Assembly: GCF_042431545.1 (NCBI RefSeq)
Contig: NZ_JBHLYX010000006.1
Source: Pseudoalteromonas xiamenensis
GTDB lineage: Bacteria > Pseudomonadota > Gammaproteobacteria > Enterobacterales > Alteromonadaceae
Length of the DNA stretch: 64,000 nucleotides
Direction: 5' to 3' (one strand)
Shown one piece after another: positions 36,326 to 46,044 of this stretch. Numbering within the stretch: the stretch's first letter is position 1; every line of letters starts with the position of its first letter. The position numbers and the translations under genes are program-made. Below the pieces are notes generated by a model that saw only the letters and a list, made by a program, of their open reading frames with translations, did no database searches and was not told the origin of the DNA.

Positions 36326-36904
36326 TTATACACCTTCATCGCTTTGTAATAGTTTGCGTAAAGAATAAAACTCAGCTTCGGACAAATTTGTATGCAGAGT
36401 GGCCAATTGCATGTTTCTGGCTATTTGGCTAGCGGACGGTTCAATAACTTTCGATTTCTCCGTTTCGCGAATGTTGCTAAAAATAACTTTCAACGTACCG
36501 TTTGTTGAGCTGGCAAAGTAAACCGTATTTTCTGTAAACTGGCTTTGCTCTGAATTGCTCAGTAATGCATATCGAGGCAATTTTTGAGTGAGTAGTTCCT
36601 GCTTGTCCGGTAATGCAATTGCACCAGCACCAAGCAAATTTAATTGAATAGATGCTTTAAAGTGGTCGACTGACATTGGGCAAATGCCAATTGTTAAATA
36701 CGCATCATAGGACTTGGTTTTTGGCATTGAATGCTCTAGGCGTTGTATCTTTAGTTCAAAATCACACTCTACTTGATGCGTTAAGGCAGTTCCTTTTTCC
36801 GCAAAGCTCCGCAATTTTGCTCGATTGAAGCTAGTGTCAAATGCGAGGTTTGCAGCAGAGGTAAACGATGCAATTACAAATAGGCTAGAGATAATTTTTT
36901 TCAT
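36326..36904 (-). CDS. Exported hypothetical protein
   Basis: 192 residues from ATG 36904, with GGGTGA 5 nt upstream. A signal peptide is clear (MKKIISSLFVIASFTSAANLA). The mature part has two cysteines (VECDFEL and GICPMSV), spaced for a possible disulfide, and no motif I know. It is probably periplasmic. The gene converges on the TonB receptor and is divergent from a truncated IS element 20 bp upstream, which may have displaced its promoter. Confidence 0.7.
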   Translation of the reverse strand: MKKIISSLFVIASFTSAANLAFDTSFNRAKLRSFAEKGTALTHQVECDFELKIQRLEHSMPKTKSYDAYLTIGICPMSVDHFKASIQLNLLGAGAIALPDKQELLTQKLPRYALLSNSEQSQFTENTVYFASSTNGTLKVIFSNIRETEKSKVIEPSASQIARNMQLATLHTNLSEAEFYSLRKLLQSDEGV

Positions 36905-36923
36905 AGCGTCACCCAAAATAAAG

Positions 36924-37301
36924 TGTCCATTTCCCTTAACATGAGACTTGTTGAATTAGAGTTTTCTGTAATATCACAAACAGGAGACAACGATGAAAAA
37001 GTCACGTTTTACAGAATCTCAGATCAGAGCTGTGCTCAAAGAAACCGATACGGGTATGAAGGTTAAAGAAGTGTGCCGCGAGCATGGGATCAGCAATGCT
37101 ACGTATTACAACTGGAAAGCTAAATATGGCGGGATGGAAGCCTCAGATGTTAAGCACCTGAAAGAGCTTGAAGAAGAGAATGCCAAGCTTAAAAAGATGT
37201 ACGCAGATGTCATTGATGCTATCAGTGCAAAATTAAAAAATCCCAAAAAAATTGATTTCAGAGTTTTTCAAACCGCCAATTGGATAAGTCAGTTCAAGTG
37301 A
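36924..37301 (+). mobile_element. Truncated IS3-family element (left end plus partial orfA)
   Basis: The left end TGTCCATTTCCCTTAACATG (36924-36943) and leader are nearly the same as at 45142. The orfA frame (ATG 36993) encodes a helix-turn-helix (KVKEVCREHGISNATYYNWK) and leucine-zipper start (LKELEEENAKLKKMYADV), then diverges at about 37208 into unrelated residues before the stop at 37301. Everything downstream, including orfB, is lost, so only a 102-residue HTH fragment could be made. Confidence 0.85.
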
Positions 37302-37375
37302 GTACCAAACTAACTTGAAATTCAACAAGATGCCCATATATTGGTGACTCCAATTTACTAATTGTATGGATACAT

Positions 37376-37876
37376 ATGTCAATTAAAAATCTAAATCAAA
37401 CTGTGACGGCAGGTGATATCGTTGTCAGCGACTTCGGTGTTTATCAACATTGGTCATTGGTCTCAGATAAAATATGCGAAAATGGACAGCCTATGCTAAT
37501 TTCAGCGACAGCTCGAAATCGTACGGTAAAAGAAGAAAGCTGGGAAGTGGTCACTCAAGGAAAACCTACTTATCCAATAAAAGTAACTTACGACCGCCCT
37601 ATAGTCGCAGCCCTCGACCTCGCTCGTTCACAAATTGATATGTGGAAGTATTCCTTAACTACTAATAACTGCGAGCATTTTGTTAAGTGGGCCGTTGGTC
37701 TGGAGGTGTCGTCTAAACAAGTTGTAGCAGGCGTAATAGGTGCCACATTAGGTGCCGCCATTGTTAAAGCGTACGCTGAAAACCCAACGACCATTAAAAT
37801 GTTGGGCGGTTCTTTAGCGTTGGGTTCTTTGCTAGTTGTGGGTGCTCGAGCTATCGAAAAAAACAGTGATGCGTAA
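37376..37876 (+). CDS. LRAT/NC-domain protein (NlpC/P60-like thiol enzyme)
   Basis: 166 residues. The catalytic pair of the lecithin:retinol acyltransferase-like fold is present: His25 in YQHWSLV and Cys99 in TNNCEHFVKWA. Bacterial relatives are acyltransferases or hydrolases of unknown substrate. After the domain, about residues 111-160 form two hydrophobic helices (VVAGVIGATLGAAIV, MLGGSLALGSLLVVGA), so it is likely membrane-anchored by its C-terminus. It lies next to IS debris and is convergent with an S41 peptidase gene ending 4 bp away. Confidence 0.85.
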   Translation: MSIKNLNQTVTAGDIVVSDFGVYQHWSLVSDKICENGQPMLISATARNRTVKEESWEVVTQGKPTYPIKVTYDRPIVAALDLARSQIDMWKYSLTTNNCEHFVKWAVGLEVSSKQVVAGVIGATLGAAIVKAYAENPTTIKMLGGSLALGSLLVVGARAIEKNSDA

Positions 37877-37879
37877 TTC

Positions 37880-39229
37880 TTAAGGCTTATCCGCGTTCGT
37901 TGTGGCTGCAGAAAGTAAAGCATCGTTACTGTCTGTGTTGTTTATAATTATATTAGGTTGAATTCCGCTAATTGCGTAACTTGCCGAGTTTTCGTCAGTA
38001 TAGCGCTCGTTCGGTAACGCGAAAAGCCAACCATTCGGTAGCGTTCGTGGCAACATGTCGGAAAAATGCCCAGCAGTTGCTTGGCCAAAGATAGTTATTG
38101 CGGGTGAGCGTCCCATCAATGCCATAACAAACGTTTCACCAGCACTTACGGTCGCTCGATTCACCAATACAGATAGTTGTCCGCGAAATGCAAAAGACGG
38201 ATTTGGCTCTACCCTGACCTTGGAAGGCTGGGTCCATCCATAGATTTCTTTTTCAACACTCACAGCCTGCTTGTTATAGGCTAAATAGGGTTTGTCCGTA
38301 AAATAAGAAGCCATGAGCAGCGCTAAATTATCCGAGCCACCTTCATTATTTCTGATATCGAGGACAAGATGAGATGAGGTGCCTATTTCGCGAAACACTT
38401 CATCTAAGGTGTTACGTAGAAGTAGCTCTTCGGTGTTCCAACTGTCTTCTCGTGCGAATCCAGTGAAACTTCGAATTGCAAGATAGCTTTGATTAGCCGT
38501 TAGTTTGGCGAATACGATTTTTTCCTGCAAGCGAGAATGTAATTTAATATCTTTTCCATAAATATTGGATAACGTAGTTCGTATGGATGCAATGTCGACG
38601 TTTTCGGAGTCAGAGGCTAGTAAATCATTCCCAAAATAGTAACCTTCGACGCTCGGTGCCACGAGTGCAATATGGGGATCTTTCAACGGCTTCACGAGCT
38701 GAGTTAAGTGCACAAAGAGTTCATGGGGCGTCATCGAATCAACCCGAGTATGTTTGGGTAAGAATGCCACTTTCTCCTTGGCGTAGGCGTACTGCTCGTT
38801 AAAATTAGCAACGAAAACTCGTGATACGACGGTAGGCGCTGAACTCATCGATTTAGTGCACTGGCTAGGAAGCGAACTAATTTTGTTCGCCTGCATATAG
38901 GTACTAGTATCAGAACGGTGCAGAACGAGAGAATTTGGAGCATCCCCTGGCACAGCGTACATATTCGCGTTGATAAAACCAGGGATCGTAACGGGGAAAG
39001 TCCATGTACCTGCCGTATTCAATTGGCCTGCAGTTAATCCGCTTTTGATACAAGAAAGTGATGTTGTTTCATAGATAGTGACGTCTGAACCGCTAAAATC
39101 AAACAAGTAACCATACCCTTTAGTTTGCCAAACCCCTTGCAGCATTGACGGTGTTTGCGCAGCATAAATAGAGAAACTGTTTACGACAAACATGGCCAAA
39201 ATCATCGTTTTTGCTTTTTTTAACTTCAT
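37880..39229 (-). CDS. Exported S41-family peptidase
   Basis: 449 residues. Signal peptide (..TMILAMFVVNSFSIYAAQ), an N-terminal beta-rich region of about 120 residues, and the S41 core: LVLDIRNNEGGSDN, nucleophile Ser in VNRATVSAGETFVMAL, and FGQATAGHFSD. This is the tail-specific protease superfamily without an obvious PDZ domain. It is not closely similar to the S41 protein at 16635 outside the core motifs. Start ATG 39229. A zinc-finger membrane protein gene ends 29 bp upstream on the same strand and may be co-transcribed. Confidence 0.83.
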   Translation of the reverse strand: MKLKKAKTMILAMFVVNSFSIYAAQTPSMLQGVWQTKGYGYLFDFSGSDVTIYETTSLSCIKSGLTAGQLNTAGTWTFPVTIPGFINANMYAVPGDAPNSLVLHRSDTSTYMQANKISSLPSQCTKSMSSAPTVVSRVFVANFNEQYAYAKEKVAFLPKHTRVDSMTPHELFVHLTQLVKPLKDPHIALVAPSVEGYYFGNDLLASDSENVDIASIRTTLSNIYGKDIKLHSRLQEKIVFAKLTANQSYLAIRSFTGFAREDSWNTEELLLRNTLDEVFREIGTSSHLVLDIRNNEGGSDNLALLMASYFTDKPYLAYNKQAVSVEKEIYGWTQPSKVRVEPNPSFAFRGQLSVLVNRATVSAGETFVMALMGRSPAITIFGQATAGHFSDMLPRTLPNGWLFALPNERYTDENSASYAISGIQPNIIINNTDSNDALLSAATTNADKP

Positions 39230-39257
39230 TTAAGATGTCCGAAAAGGAATAAAGTCC

Positions 39258-39629
39258 CTAGCAATTAATGTTGAGGTTTTTATTTCGGTGCCAAGCTAGT
39301 GCTGCAACTATTAAAAATCCACCGCCAATGACCAATAAAAACAGGTCTGGCTGTTCGTTACTGATGGATTTGTATGTTCCAAACCCAAGGAAAGCGGCAG
39401 CAAAGAAGAAATACATCAAGATATTCGTTGGTAGGAGTTTGCCCGAGGTACCAATCCCATAGAGCTGCTTGCTTTTATCTGTAATGATGTTTATTTCGGT
39501 AACATCTTGCTGGCAGTTTTCACTACACGCTAGTCCTCGGCCAGTATCAATGGCGCAGGTTATACACACGGCTTTATTACAGGACTTGCAGATCCCAACC
39601 GCATCGACATTGTGTGAAAAGCATTTCAT
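39258..39629 (-). CDS. Zinc-binding B-box-like protein with two membrane helices
   Basis: 123 residues. The N-terminal 40 hold Cys/His residues in a B-box-like order (CFSHNVDAVGICKSCNKAVCITCA.., CSENC), suggesting one or two zinc sites. Two hydrophobic segments follow (ILMYFFFAAAFLGFGTY and LFLLVIGGGFLIVAALAW). Bacterial proteins of this layout are common but uncharacterised. It is 28 bp upstream of the S41 peptidase on the same strand. Confidence 0.7.
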   Translation of the reverse strand: MKCFSHNVDAVGICKSCNKAVCITCAIDTGRGLACSENCQQDVTEINIITDKSKQLYGIGTSGKLLPTNILMYFFFAAAFLGFGTYKSISNEQPDLFLLVIGGGFLIVAALAWHRNKNLNINC

Positions 39630-39849
39630 CTAAGTCTCTACTCAAGTTGTTATTGATTGTATCAATACCTATAAAGAACACAGTAAATCAATTGGGTACA
39701 GAACACAAGGTGTCCAGTCTTAGTTATAGTCGCCCTCAGTTTCGGTCATTGGTTATGCTGCGTTAAGTGCTAAACAGCTCATTAAGAAAATACTTAACTA
39801 GTAGCCATTGAACACTAGAGCCGATACATACCAAAAAACTCATTTTTTC

Positions 39850-40260
39850 TTATGTGTTGATTATCCATGCAGAGATCACAAAACAAGCCAAAGAAATAAG
39901 AACACCCATAAATGGAATTTTAAACCAATATGTCTTAGCCAAGACTAAATACAATACTCCTACAGCTACTGGTAGAAGAGAAAACCAAATAGAATTCTTG
40001 ATAATTTCGAAGTTATTTACAGCCAATGGTATATAAAATGCTGCCAGCAACATTGGGCCTAAACTGTGGCTTGCATTGAAACCTACCCAAGCACGCCACA
40101 TTGTGGTTTCTTTGGTAAGTCTGGGTGAGGTACCCTCCATGGCAGTAAACACTTCTTCATTATAGGGATTAAGTTTTTTAGTGAAAAATGTATACACTAA
40201 GTGAGTCGCGCCCAGAATAGCAAATATTGATACTCCGATTATTAATAGTATTTGATCCAT
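39850..40260 (-). CDS. Small four-helix membrane protein
   Basis: 136 residues from ATG 40260, which AAAGGAG (8 nt upstream) clearly selects over the longer frame. Four transmembrane helices are visible: ILLIIGVSIFAILGATHLVYTFF, an amphipathic one around WVGFNASHSLGPMLLAAFYIPLA, SLLPVAVGVLYLVLAKTYWF and MGVLISLACFVISAWII. The motif RAWVGFNASHSLG looks conserved, but I know no function for it. Single gene. Confidence 0.7.
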   Translation of the reverse strand: MDQILLIIGVSIFAILGATHLVYTFFTKKLNPYNEEVFTAMEGTSPRLTKETTMWRAWVGFNASHSLGPMLLAAFYIPLAVNNFEIIKNSIWFSLLPVAVGVLYLVLAKTYWFKIPFMGVLISLACFVISAWIINT

Positions 40261-40405
40261 TCTTTCTCCTTTTTGAAACATAACTGCACATTACTGAGCA
40301 ATTCGTATATCAACAATTCACATGTAATATACCAATACTTAATACTCACTCGTGTCATTCTCGTGCAGTGTTAACACCTTAACTAACTTGTCAAGCCACT
40401 TTTGT

Positions 40406-41032
40406 TTATTTGGAGCTTATCCATATCTTGATTTGCGTTCTAATCTCTGGTCCAAAATGTCCACCCCTAGGGTTTTTTACAAATTTTATTGTGTCACATT
40501 CTATAGACTTATCAATTTTCCATGCCCAGGCTGCTCTGCACACGACAATGAAACGTTCCCCTCTTTGGGCTTGCGGAATTAATACTTCATGCAAGTATTC
40601 AATAGCAGCCTGAGAACTTGGCAGGCTATTCAGAATTGATGGTTTTAAACGCTTCGCATCTCTAGACGCATAGGAACAAACATTGAATATAGAAACATTC
40701 TTCCCAATTTTTTCGTCTGTCATTCCATCAAGCTTTACTCTTTGCAAGAACCATTTTCTCCATCGATTGAACCAAAGAGGAAAGTCACTTTCGCCTCTGA
40801 TTTGTTCAAACAGAAGAATTCTACAATCTTCATTTTCAAATACTTGGTTATCTTCATCTTCAAAACCAGGATTCAGAAAGAGCGCAACAACAGGGGCCGT
40901 TCTAAGATTTCCGTTAATGTGACCTGGCGGTATATCTAGTGCAAAAATATTTTTGTGTTTCTCGACGACTTCTTTGTCATCGGGATGTACGCATTCTTTA
41001 TATGGGAGCCTTTCCCAAAACTTGAAAATCAT
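40406..41032 (-). CDS. Hypothetical protein, perhaps uracil-DNA-glycosylase-like fold
   Basis: 208 residues. The segment VVALFLNPGFEDED near residue 50 resembles the motif 1 region (loop after beta-1) of the uracil-DNA glycosylase superfamily, and FIVVCRAAWAWKI plus KNPRGGHFGP could be later motifs. This is a weak resemblance. No signal peptide or membrane segment. Start ATG 41032 with poor ribosome site. Alternative: an uncharacterised domain with no enzymatic role. Confidence 0.55.
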   Translation of the reverse strand: MIFKFWERLPYKECVHPDDKEVVEKHKNIFALDIPPGHINGNLRTAPVVALFLNPGFEDEDNQVFENEDCRILLFEQIRGESDFPLWFNRWRKWFLQRVKLDGMTDEKIGKNVSIFNVCSYASRDAKRLKPSILNSLPSSQAAIEYLHEVLIPQAQRGERFIVVCRAAWAWKIDKSIECDTIKFVKNPRGGHFGPEIRTQIKIWISSK

Positions 41033-41063
41033 AACTCAAATCCTTGATATTGCCTCACAATAT

Positions 41064-41197
41064 GATGGGCTTTATAGTTGATGAAATACCGCGAAAAGCA
41101 TCACTTAGCGCGGCGCAGTTTGAACAATAAAAATATCTTTATCCTATGTCGCCACATCAAAACTTAATGTTTGTCATTATTCAACTGAATAATGACA
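41064..41197 (+). repeat. Direct repeat copy A, about 134 bp, ending in a palindrome
   Basis: It starts GATGGGCTTTATAG and contains a CCGCG-N15-CGCGG hairpin and a terminal palindrome TGTCATTATTCA-AC-TGAATAATGACA (41172-41197). By eye it is about 80 percent identical to copy B at 41785. Confidence 0.65.
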
Positions 41198-41574
41198 GGC
41201 CTCTAGGTGACGTTTAAAAAGCTGATAGCTACCGGTTCTGTAACAATAGAGTTCGCACAGTGATATGAAAGATGGTGCATAATCGCAGATCTGGAATAAT
41301 AATGTGTCTACCTTTGTGATGACTAGCTCCCACTTTTATTGTACTTGCAGATACAAACTACTTATTTTCGGCGATAAAAATGTACGAATTGTATTTGTGC
41401 CGCCACACTACCATCAAAACAATAGGTTTGTATCGAAAGTTAGGGACAACAAATTACTCTGTTTGAGTTAAAGTATTCCAGAAAAATGAAGACCCCAAAT
41501 TCCTCGCGTTGTACATCACAAACAAATCATCCCTTTCAAATATCGAGGAACAGCTCTTAGTACAAGATAGTCAT

Positions 41575-41602
41575 TTGTCATTATTCAGTTGAATAATGAC
41601 AA
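41575..41602. repeat. Palindrome with 2-bp core (second copy)
   Basis: TTGTCATTATTCA-GT-TGAATAATGACAA, perfect 13-bp arms about a GT core, without the rest of the repeat unit. Confidence 0.7.
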
Positions 41603-41784
41603 TCCTGCAAAGTCTTCGATAGTAATGCAATAAATAGCTCTTTAGAAAAAATCAGCAAACAGATACCTTCTTTGCAGAAACTACAAAGTTGGAGGATACG
41701 GGTACTCCATCTCTCTCCAGAGGTTTGGAAATGCTATGTGTGGAGAGGAACTGGTTTTTAATAAAAAAAGCCTGAAGTTATATT

Positions 41785-41921
41785 GATGTGCGTTATAGTG
41801 ATGATATTCCGCGAAAAGAAGCACTTAACGCGGGGTAGTCTGAACAATGAATATATCCTTATGCCCTTGTCGCTACGTCAAAATTCAAGATTTGTCATTA
41901 TTCAGTTGAATAATGACAAAT
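41785..41921 (+). repeat. Direct repeat copy B, ending in a palindrome
   Basis: GATGTGCGTTATAG start, CCGCG-N15-CGCGG hairpin, then a palindrome at 41890-41921 with 15-bp perfect arms around a GT core. The core is GT here and at 41575 but AC in copy A. Confidence 0.65.
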
Positions 41922-42051
41922 TTCAAAAGAGTCCGGGCAGAGTAATAAAAGATAGACGAGTGGACACTAGCAAAAAGTATAGACAAAATGATTTTGAATT
42001 CACATATTTTATGAGCTATAACGCTATCAATAACTAATCGAGAGAAAGTTG

Positions 42052-42373
42052 TGGTGAATACACGTTTTGGTCCAGTAGTACTCTTATTACTAATAAGTAT
42101 GCCGTTAAAAGCGACACAGTACTGTGAGTTAATCACAATTCTGAAACACAAACTCGGGAACTTTTGAAAGCGTACGTAGAGATCGAGCTTGCGGAGAATT
42201 TAGGTAAGACTAAGCTAGCTGCTGTTGAGAAACTGACTATTAACGAAGAAAGTTCAAGATACGACCTTGTCTTAAATTCAACGATATCAGCCAAAGAGCT
42301 ACCGAACGTCAAATCAGTATTAAAAAAAGACAATCAACTCTGCACGAGCATTTTGCGGACTCAAAAGAATTAG
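42052..42373 (+). pseudogene. Frameshifted small exported protein
   Basis: GTG 42052/42055 opens a signal peptide (VNTRFGPVVLLLLISMPLKATQYC) and the frame is lost at 42128-42136. The next frame is open from 42128 and reads NSETQTRELLKAYVEIELAENLG.. to TAA 42371-42373. The composite is about 105 residues with a helical mature part. No family recognised. The signal peptide joined in register to a charged helical region supports one gene with a single-base indel. Confidence 0.5.
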
Positions 42374-42876
42374 GCAGCGATGTAACTGCCAATAATTAGA
42401 TCAAGTCAATCAAATGAACATAATCTGCACTCACCGTGATACTACCCATTAAGACTTTAGCTGGCGTTTTCAACGGAGTAGCTTTTTTCCAAGGGACAAA
42501 AATTTCCTGAACAGTACCAGTTTCAATAATTCAAAGCAATCGAATACATTCGGTATGTCTTGAATGCGCGGTGAACTGAGCGAGGTGTCTATACAACAAG
42601 GATGATTTACTTTCACAAATTACCACTCCAAAGCTAGGTGTATTTAACTCGCAATTTCCCTACTCCGACGAAACATTGTAGCTGTTAACTGCGCATCTTA
42701 AAAAATAACGAAGCTCTTCCGTATGTGCGTTCCCGGATAAACTATGCACCTAGCGTTTAATTTAGGGAATTGACAGTTAGTTATTTTGATTCGAAAGTTA
42801 AATGTACCGGCCACAAGTCTACTCCTTCAGTTTACTAGGTGAGCTTTTAAGAGCAGCTCCACACTGACAACAGCAT
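42374..42876. other. Gap, nothing recognised
   Basis: About 500 bases between the small exported pseudogene and the ParM remnant, with no supported feature. Confidence 0.4.
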
Positions 42877-43848
42877 CTATACCATACTTGTACACCTTGT
42901 GATGAGGGAATCCACTCTCTCTACAAATGGATATATCAATGAGGAACCTCCATCAACAACGACGGTACCATCCAGGTTCTCTCCCATCCCAACGATGTTT
43001 TTGACATGATCGACAGCTTGTTTTATGTGTCGTTCAATAATAGGTCTACCATCAAAGATGACCTGCCCATCTTCTTTGTGTAATGGAAAACTATACTCAA
43101 TGCTATAAATAGAAAACTTTCCGGTGCTAAATGCATTATTGATTAGTTCAGGGTTTTGGAATGGCTTTGCTAGGTCTTTATCTGACTTAAGATATTCAAG
43201 ACAATCTTTAGTACCAAAATCAGTGGCACCGGACAATTCATAATTTGGCTTTAAGTTATTCACTACTAGATAGTCAAGGGTAAGGTATCCTATGTCTATT
43301 ACTAAAAAAGATTTGTTTAGCAAGAACTTTAGACTCGCATCCGCTTCTACCGAACTAACATGGTGGAGCAGACATGCAAATGGCTGAGTTCCTCCCCAAA
43401 AATTACGACAAACGAAAGAAGTAATTTTTGATACTAACTATTCAATAGTGTTTATAAGCTTATCTTGAAGATTGATCCGATTAACAGGAAGACCTAAAGC
43501 TAAAAAATCGATGTCACTGTTAGGTTGCAACATTAGAGCACCTATGAGCAAAGCTCGATATTGTTCAGAACTGATATAAGAGTCATTTTAGTTCCTATGA
43601 CTAAGTGTAGGGGTAGCGATATCTACATCAGGACCAACTTCGTACTGATCGTTTTCAATCGTAACTACCACGTTTCTAGTATCTTTCCCGGATTTGAGTA
43701 ACCCACCAGCCAATTCAAAGGATTGTACAGGTAAAGATGGATAGGTGATCGAGTTACAATAAGAACTACTCGAACTAATAACCACCGTGGTAGTGCCGTA
43801 TCCAACTTCGACAGATACAACTTGATCTCTCGCTTTACCTTCAAACAA
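42877..43848 (-). pseudogene. Broken actin-like plasmid segregation ATPase (ParM/StbA family)
   Basis: From TTG 43848 the frame gives VVSVEVGYGTTTVVIS, the first phosphate loop of actin-like ATPases, then ITYPSLPVQSFELAGG and YEVGPDVDIATPTLSHRN and stops (TAA about 43588). The same frame continues (NDSYISSEQYRALLIGALM.. DFLALGLPVN) to a TAG near 43440, then further on QPFACLLHHVSSVEAD and FLVIDIGYLTLDYLVV (second phosphate region) and TVVVDGGSS (adenosine region). The order of motifs is that of ParM/StbA. At least two nonsense codons, probably also an indel. It marks a second decayed plasmid module. Confidence 0.8.
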
Positions 43849-43907
43849 AATTTTTTATGCCAGACTCATATGACCCCACAAGAAATAAACGTCTAAAAAT
43901 TCAATAT

Positions 43908-44082
43908 GCCGCAGATGAACCAAAAAACCACAAATAAGCCAAAAAGCCACAAATGAGGCGCTTGCCATTCAGCGCCTGTGATTAAAAGCCGCATATAAAC
44001 CAAAAAATACAAAAATATGTCACTGCACTATCAATGCAGGTGAACGAATGCCGTAAATAAGTCAAAAACCGCACACATGCGG
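43908..44082 (+). repeat. Iteron-like repeats, probable plasmid origin remnant
   Basis: About five imperfect 19-20-bp repeats of the type CC(A/G)CAAATAAGCCAAAAA, at about 43908, 43928, 43947, 43988 and 44049, in the same direction. They are interrupted by hairpins (GGCGCT..AGCGCC near 43957) and followed by very AT-rich DNA to 44340. Directly repeated iterons beside AT-rich DNA are the structure of Rep-controlled plasmid origins. They lie 60 bp from the broken ParM gene. Confidence 0.6.
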
Positions 44083-44654
44083 CAATTTGACTTAAGTTTG
44101 GCTTTTCAATAGATCAATAACAGGGTGACAATAACTCAGCAAAATTTTGGAGTTATTTTATTGCGATTTATTTCTACATCTATAAATTATCAAAATGTGC
44201 TTAAAGCACAAAATCATATTAACGCCTTATAAAACAAATAAATAGAAAGCTAGGGAAAAGAAAAAGCAACAAGAGAATGTGCTTAATAAAGCACTAAATA
44301 TACAAAAAACCTAATTTAATGCACGAAAGTTGATTAAGTTCTTGTAATTAAATAGGAAAATCAAGCAATGAAGAGTGCAATTGCAACAAAGAAGGGGTTA
44401 GCGCAAAAATTTTTATGAAAGTGCCGAAAAGCCTTCTCAAACAAGGCTTTCGGGGGAAATTCCGATTAGACAAGAAGTGCACAAATACACTCGTTTGTGC
44501 TTAGAAATAAAGTAATACACATATGAAAGAAAAAATATATACGCGCAGCTAGCGCAATTTGAAGAAGAGAGTATTCAAGACGAACGAGTTTTTGGATTAT
44601 TAGCACTGCTAGAAGGCTTGTTAACCTGCGTAGACACATCGATGTCAAAACACA
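44083..44654. other. AT-rich region with hairpins
   Basis: It holds several GTGCTT/AAGCAC dyads (about 44193, 44279 and 44475) and a hairpin with CGAAAAGCCTT and AAGGCTTTCG arms at 44427-44454. No coding sequence supported. It fits the rest of a plasmid origin. Confidence 0.4.
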
Positions 44655-44912
44655 TTGTTATCCTTCCAAGACTGCTCGTGCCGAAACAAAAAAATTTCAT
44701 GTGGCCTGAATGTAATAGAAAATACATTAGCTCAAGGAGTAAGGTGGCAAATGTACAATTCGATGATCCCAAAGCAATTAAAAAAAGTCGTTGATATCGA
44801 TACAAGAAAGTTCAAATCAGAAACGGTACCCAAGGATGTCCAACAAGCAGTTTACCAAATAGCCAAAGACGCACACTTCTGCATAGAACCACTAAACAAA
44901 TATCTGCAATGA
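44655..44912 (+). CDS. Doubtful small ORF
   Basis: Up to 85 residues; the more protein-like part is NVIENTLAQGVRWQMYNSM.. to AKDAHFCIEPLNKYLQ. There is no ribosome site and flanking frames also look partly coding (upstream LLALLEGLLTCVDTSM), so it may be a fragment of a broken plasmid gene. Not recognised. Confidence 0.25.
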   Translation: MLSFQDCSCRNKKISCGLNVIENTLAQGVRWQMYNSMIPKQLKKVVDIDTRKFKSETVPKDVQQAVYQIAKDAHFCIEPLNKYLQ

Positions 44913-45141
44913 CACTAGAAAAGCAGTAAGAACATACAACATTTTAGCAGAGCAAGGATTTGTACCTCCAATAAGAGAGTTTAAGTAGATGAGTCGAATA
45001 ACTCGCAAAAAAAAGTATCTTATTTTGAAGTCAGTAAGATATAAAAAAATACAATATAGCCGTACTACTAAACGGAGAAAAAGTATGGCTGCAAATCGAA
45101 GTCCCAAGCATCGTCACAACATTGAAATTACAAACACTAAC

Positions 45142-45462
45142 TGTCCACTTCCCTTAACATGAGACTTGTTTTATTAGAGTTTTCTGTAATATCACAAATA
45201 GGAGACAACGATGAAACAGTCACGTTATACAGAGTCACAGGTCGTGTAGATCTTGAAGGAAGTCGAAAATAGGTGGCTCAAAGCAATGTTCGCGGATTTA
45301 AGTTTGGAACACCGGATCCTTAAAAAAAATCGTCGAAAAAAAGCTGTAAAGCCAGCGATAAGGCGTGAGCTAGTTGATTATACGCGAGAGCAGCATGGTG
45401 CTAGTTTACGTCTTGCATGTCGCGCTGTTAGCATCAGTGATTCAGTCTACCTTGAGGTTTAA
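45142..45462 (+). mobile_element. Second truncated IS3-family element
   Basis: Left end TGTCCACTTCCCTTAACATG and leader match the copy at 36924. orfA (ATG 45211) hits a TAG at 45247; then, in another frame, MFADLSLEHRILKK.., RRKKAVKPAIRRELVDY and CRAVSISDSVY, the orfA/orfB junction and orfB start. The rest of orfB is absent. Same orientation as the other copy, 8.2 kb apart. Confidence 0.8.
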
Positions 45463-45759
45463 GTTCAAAAAAGCGATAGAATTCACACAAGATCCATAAA
45501 CGACATCGGGGTTACGAGACCCCTTTGCTATGTCCTATACCGTCTAGTATCGGACATGGTAAAGACGGAGAACATGAATGTTCATTTGTGTAAAATCTTT
45601 AGACACAGAATCGGTCTAAAAATGCTGAGTGTTTAAATTCTTTACACTTTTCTCAATAATAACATCTTGTACCTCATTGTATTTTAATGGTATTTCTTGT
45701 GTTTATATATTGGCTCATATTTTGCTGTACATAGGTGTCATTGCAAAGGAGAACGTGAC
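45463..45759. other. Gap at the left side of the integrase island
   Basis: 297 bases. AAAGGAG shortly before 45760 is the ribosome site of the next gene. No other feature. Confidence 0.4.
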
Positions 45760-46044
45760 ATGAATACAAATGGGTTAACAGAAAATCAGAAACTGACGAT
45801 CACACTTTATCTCGCACACCCCGTGCAGGCTTACATTATCAGCCTGGCGGTATTGGGGTTGGTTGACGGCATTGCGTTCCGCCTCACAAGTGAAATTTGC
45901 GCTGCAGCGTCGCTGATCATATTTGCACTGGTTGGTATGCCTGCTATATTGGATGCGGCATTTGATCCTAAAGTGGGCCTCAGACAATTTGTGCAATGTT
46001 GCATAAAAAACAGCTACAGAACCCTTTTCCGGCTGTTACGTTAA
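45760..46044 (+). CDS. Small two-helix membrane protein
   Basis: 94 residues from ATG 45760, chosen for the AGGAG site upstream. Two hydrophobic stretches (VQAYIISLAVLGLVDGIAF and AAASLIIFALVGMPAILDAAF) suggest a membrane hairpin, with a basic C-terminus. Codon choice is more GC-rich than the surrounding DNA, like the integrase gene 300 bp downstream. Not recognised. Confidence 0.55.
   Translation: MNTNGLTENQKLTITLYLAHPVQAYIISLAVLGLVDGIAFRLTSEICAAASLIIFALVGMPAILDAAFDPKVGLRQFVQCCIKNSYRTLFRLLR

Noticed and set aside
44450..44620. Gene between the iterons and 44655
   Set aside because: Short frames switch phase repeatedly, so no supported protein.
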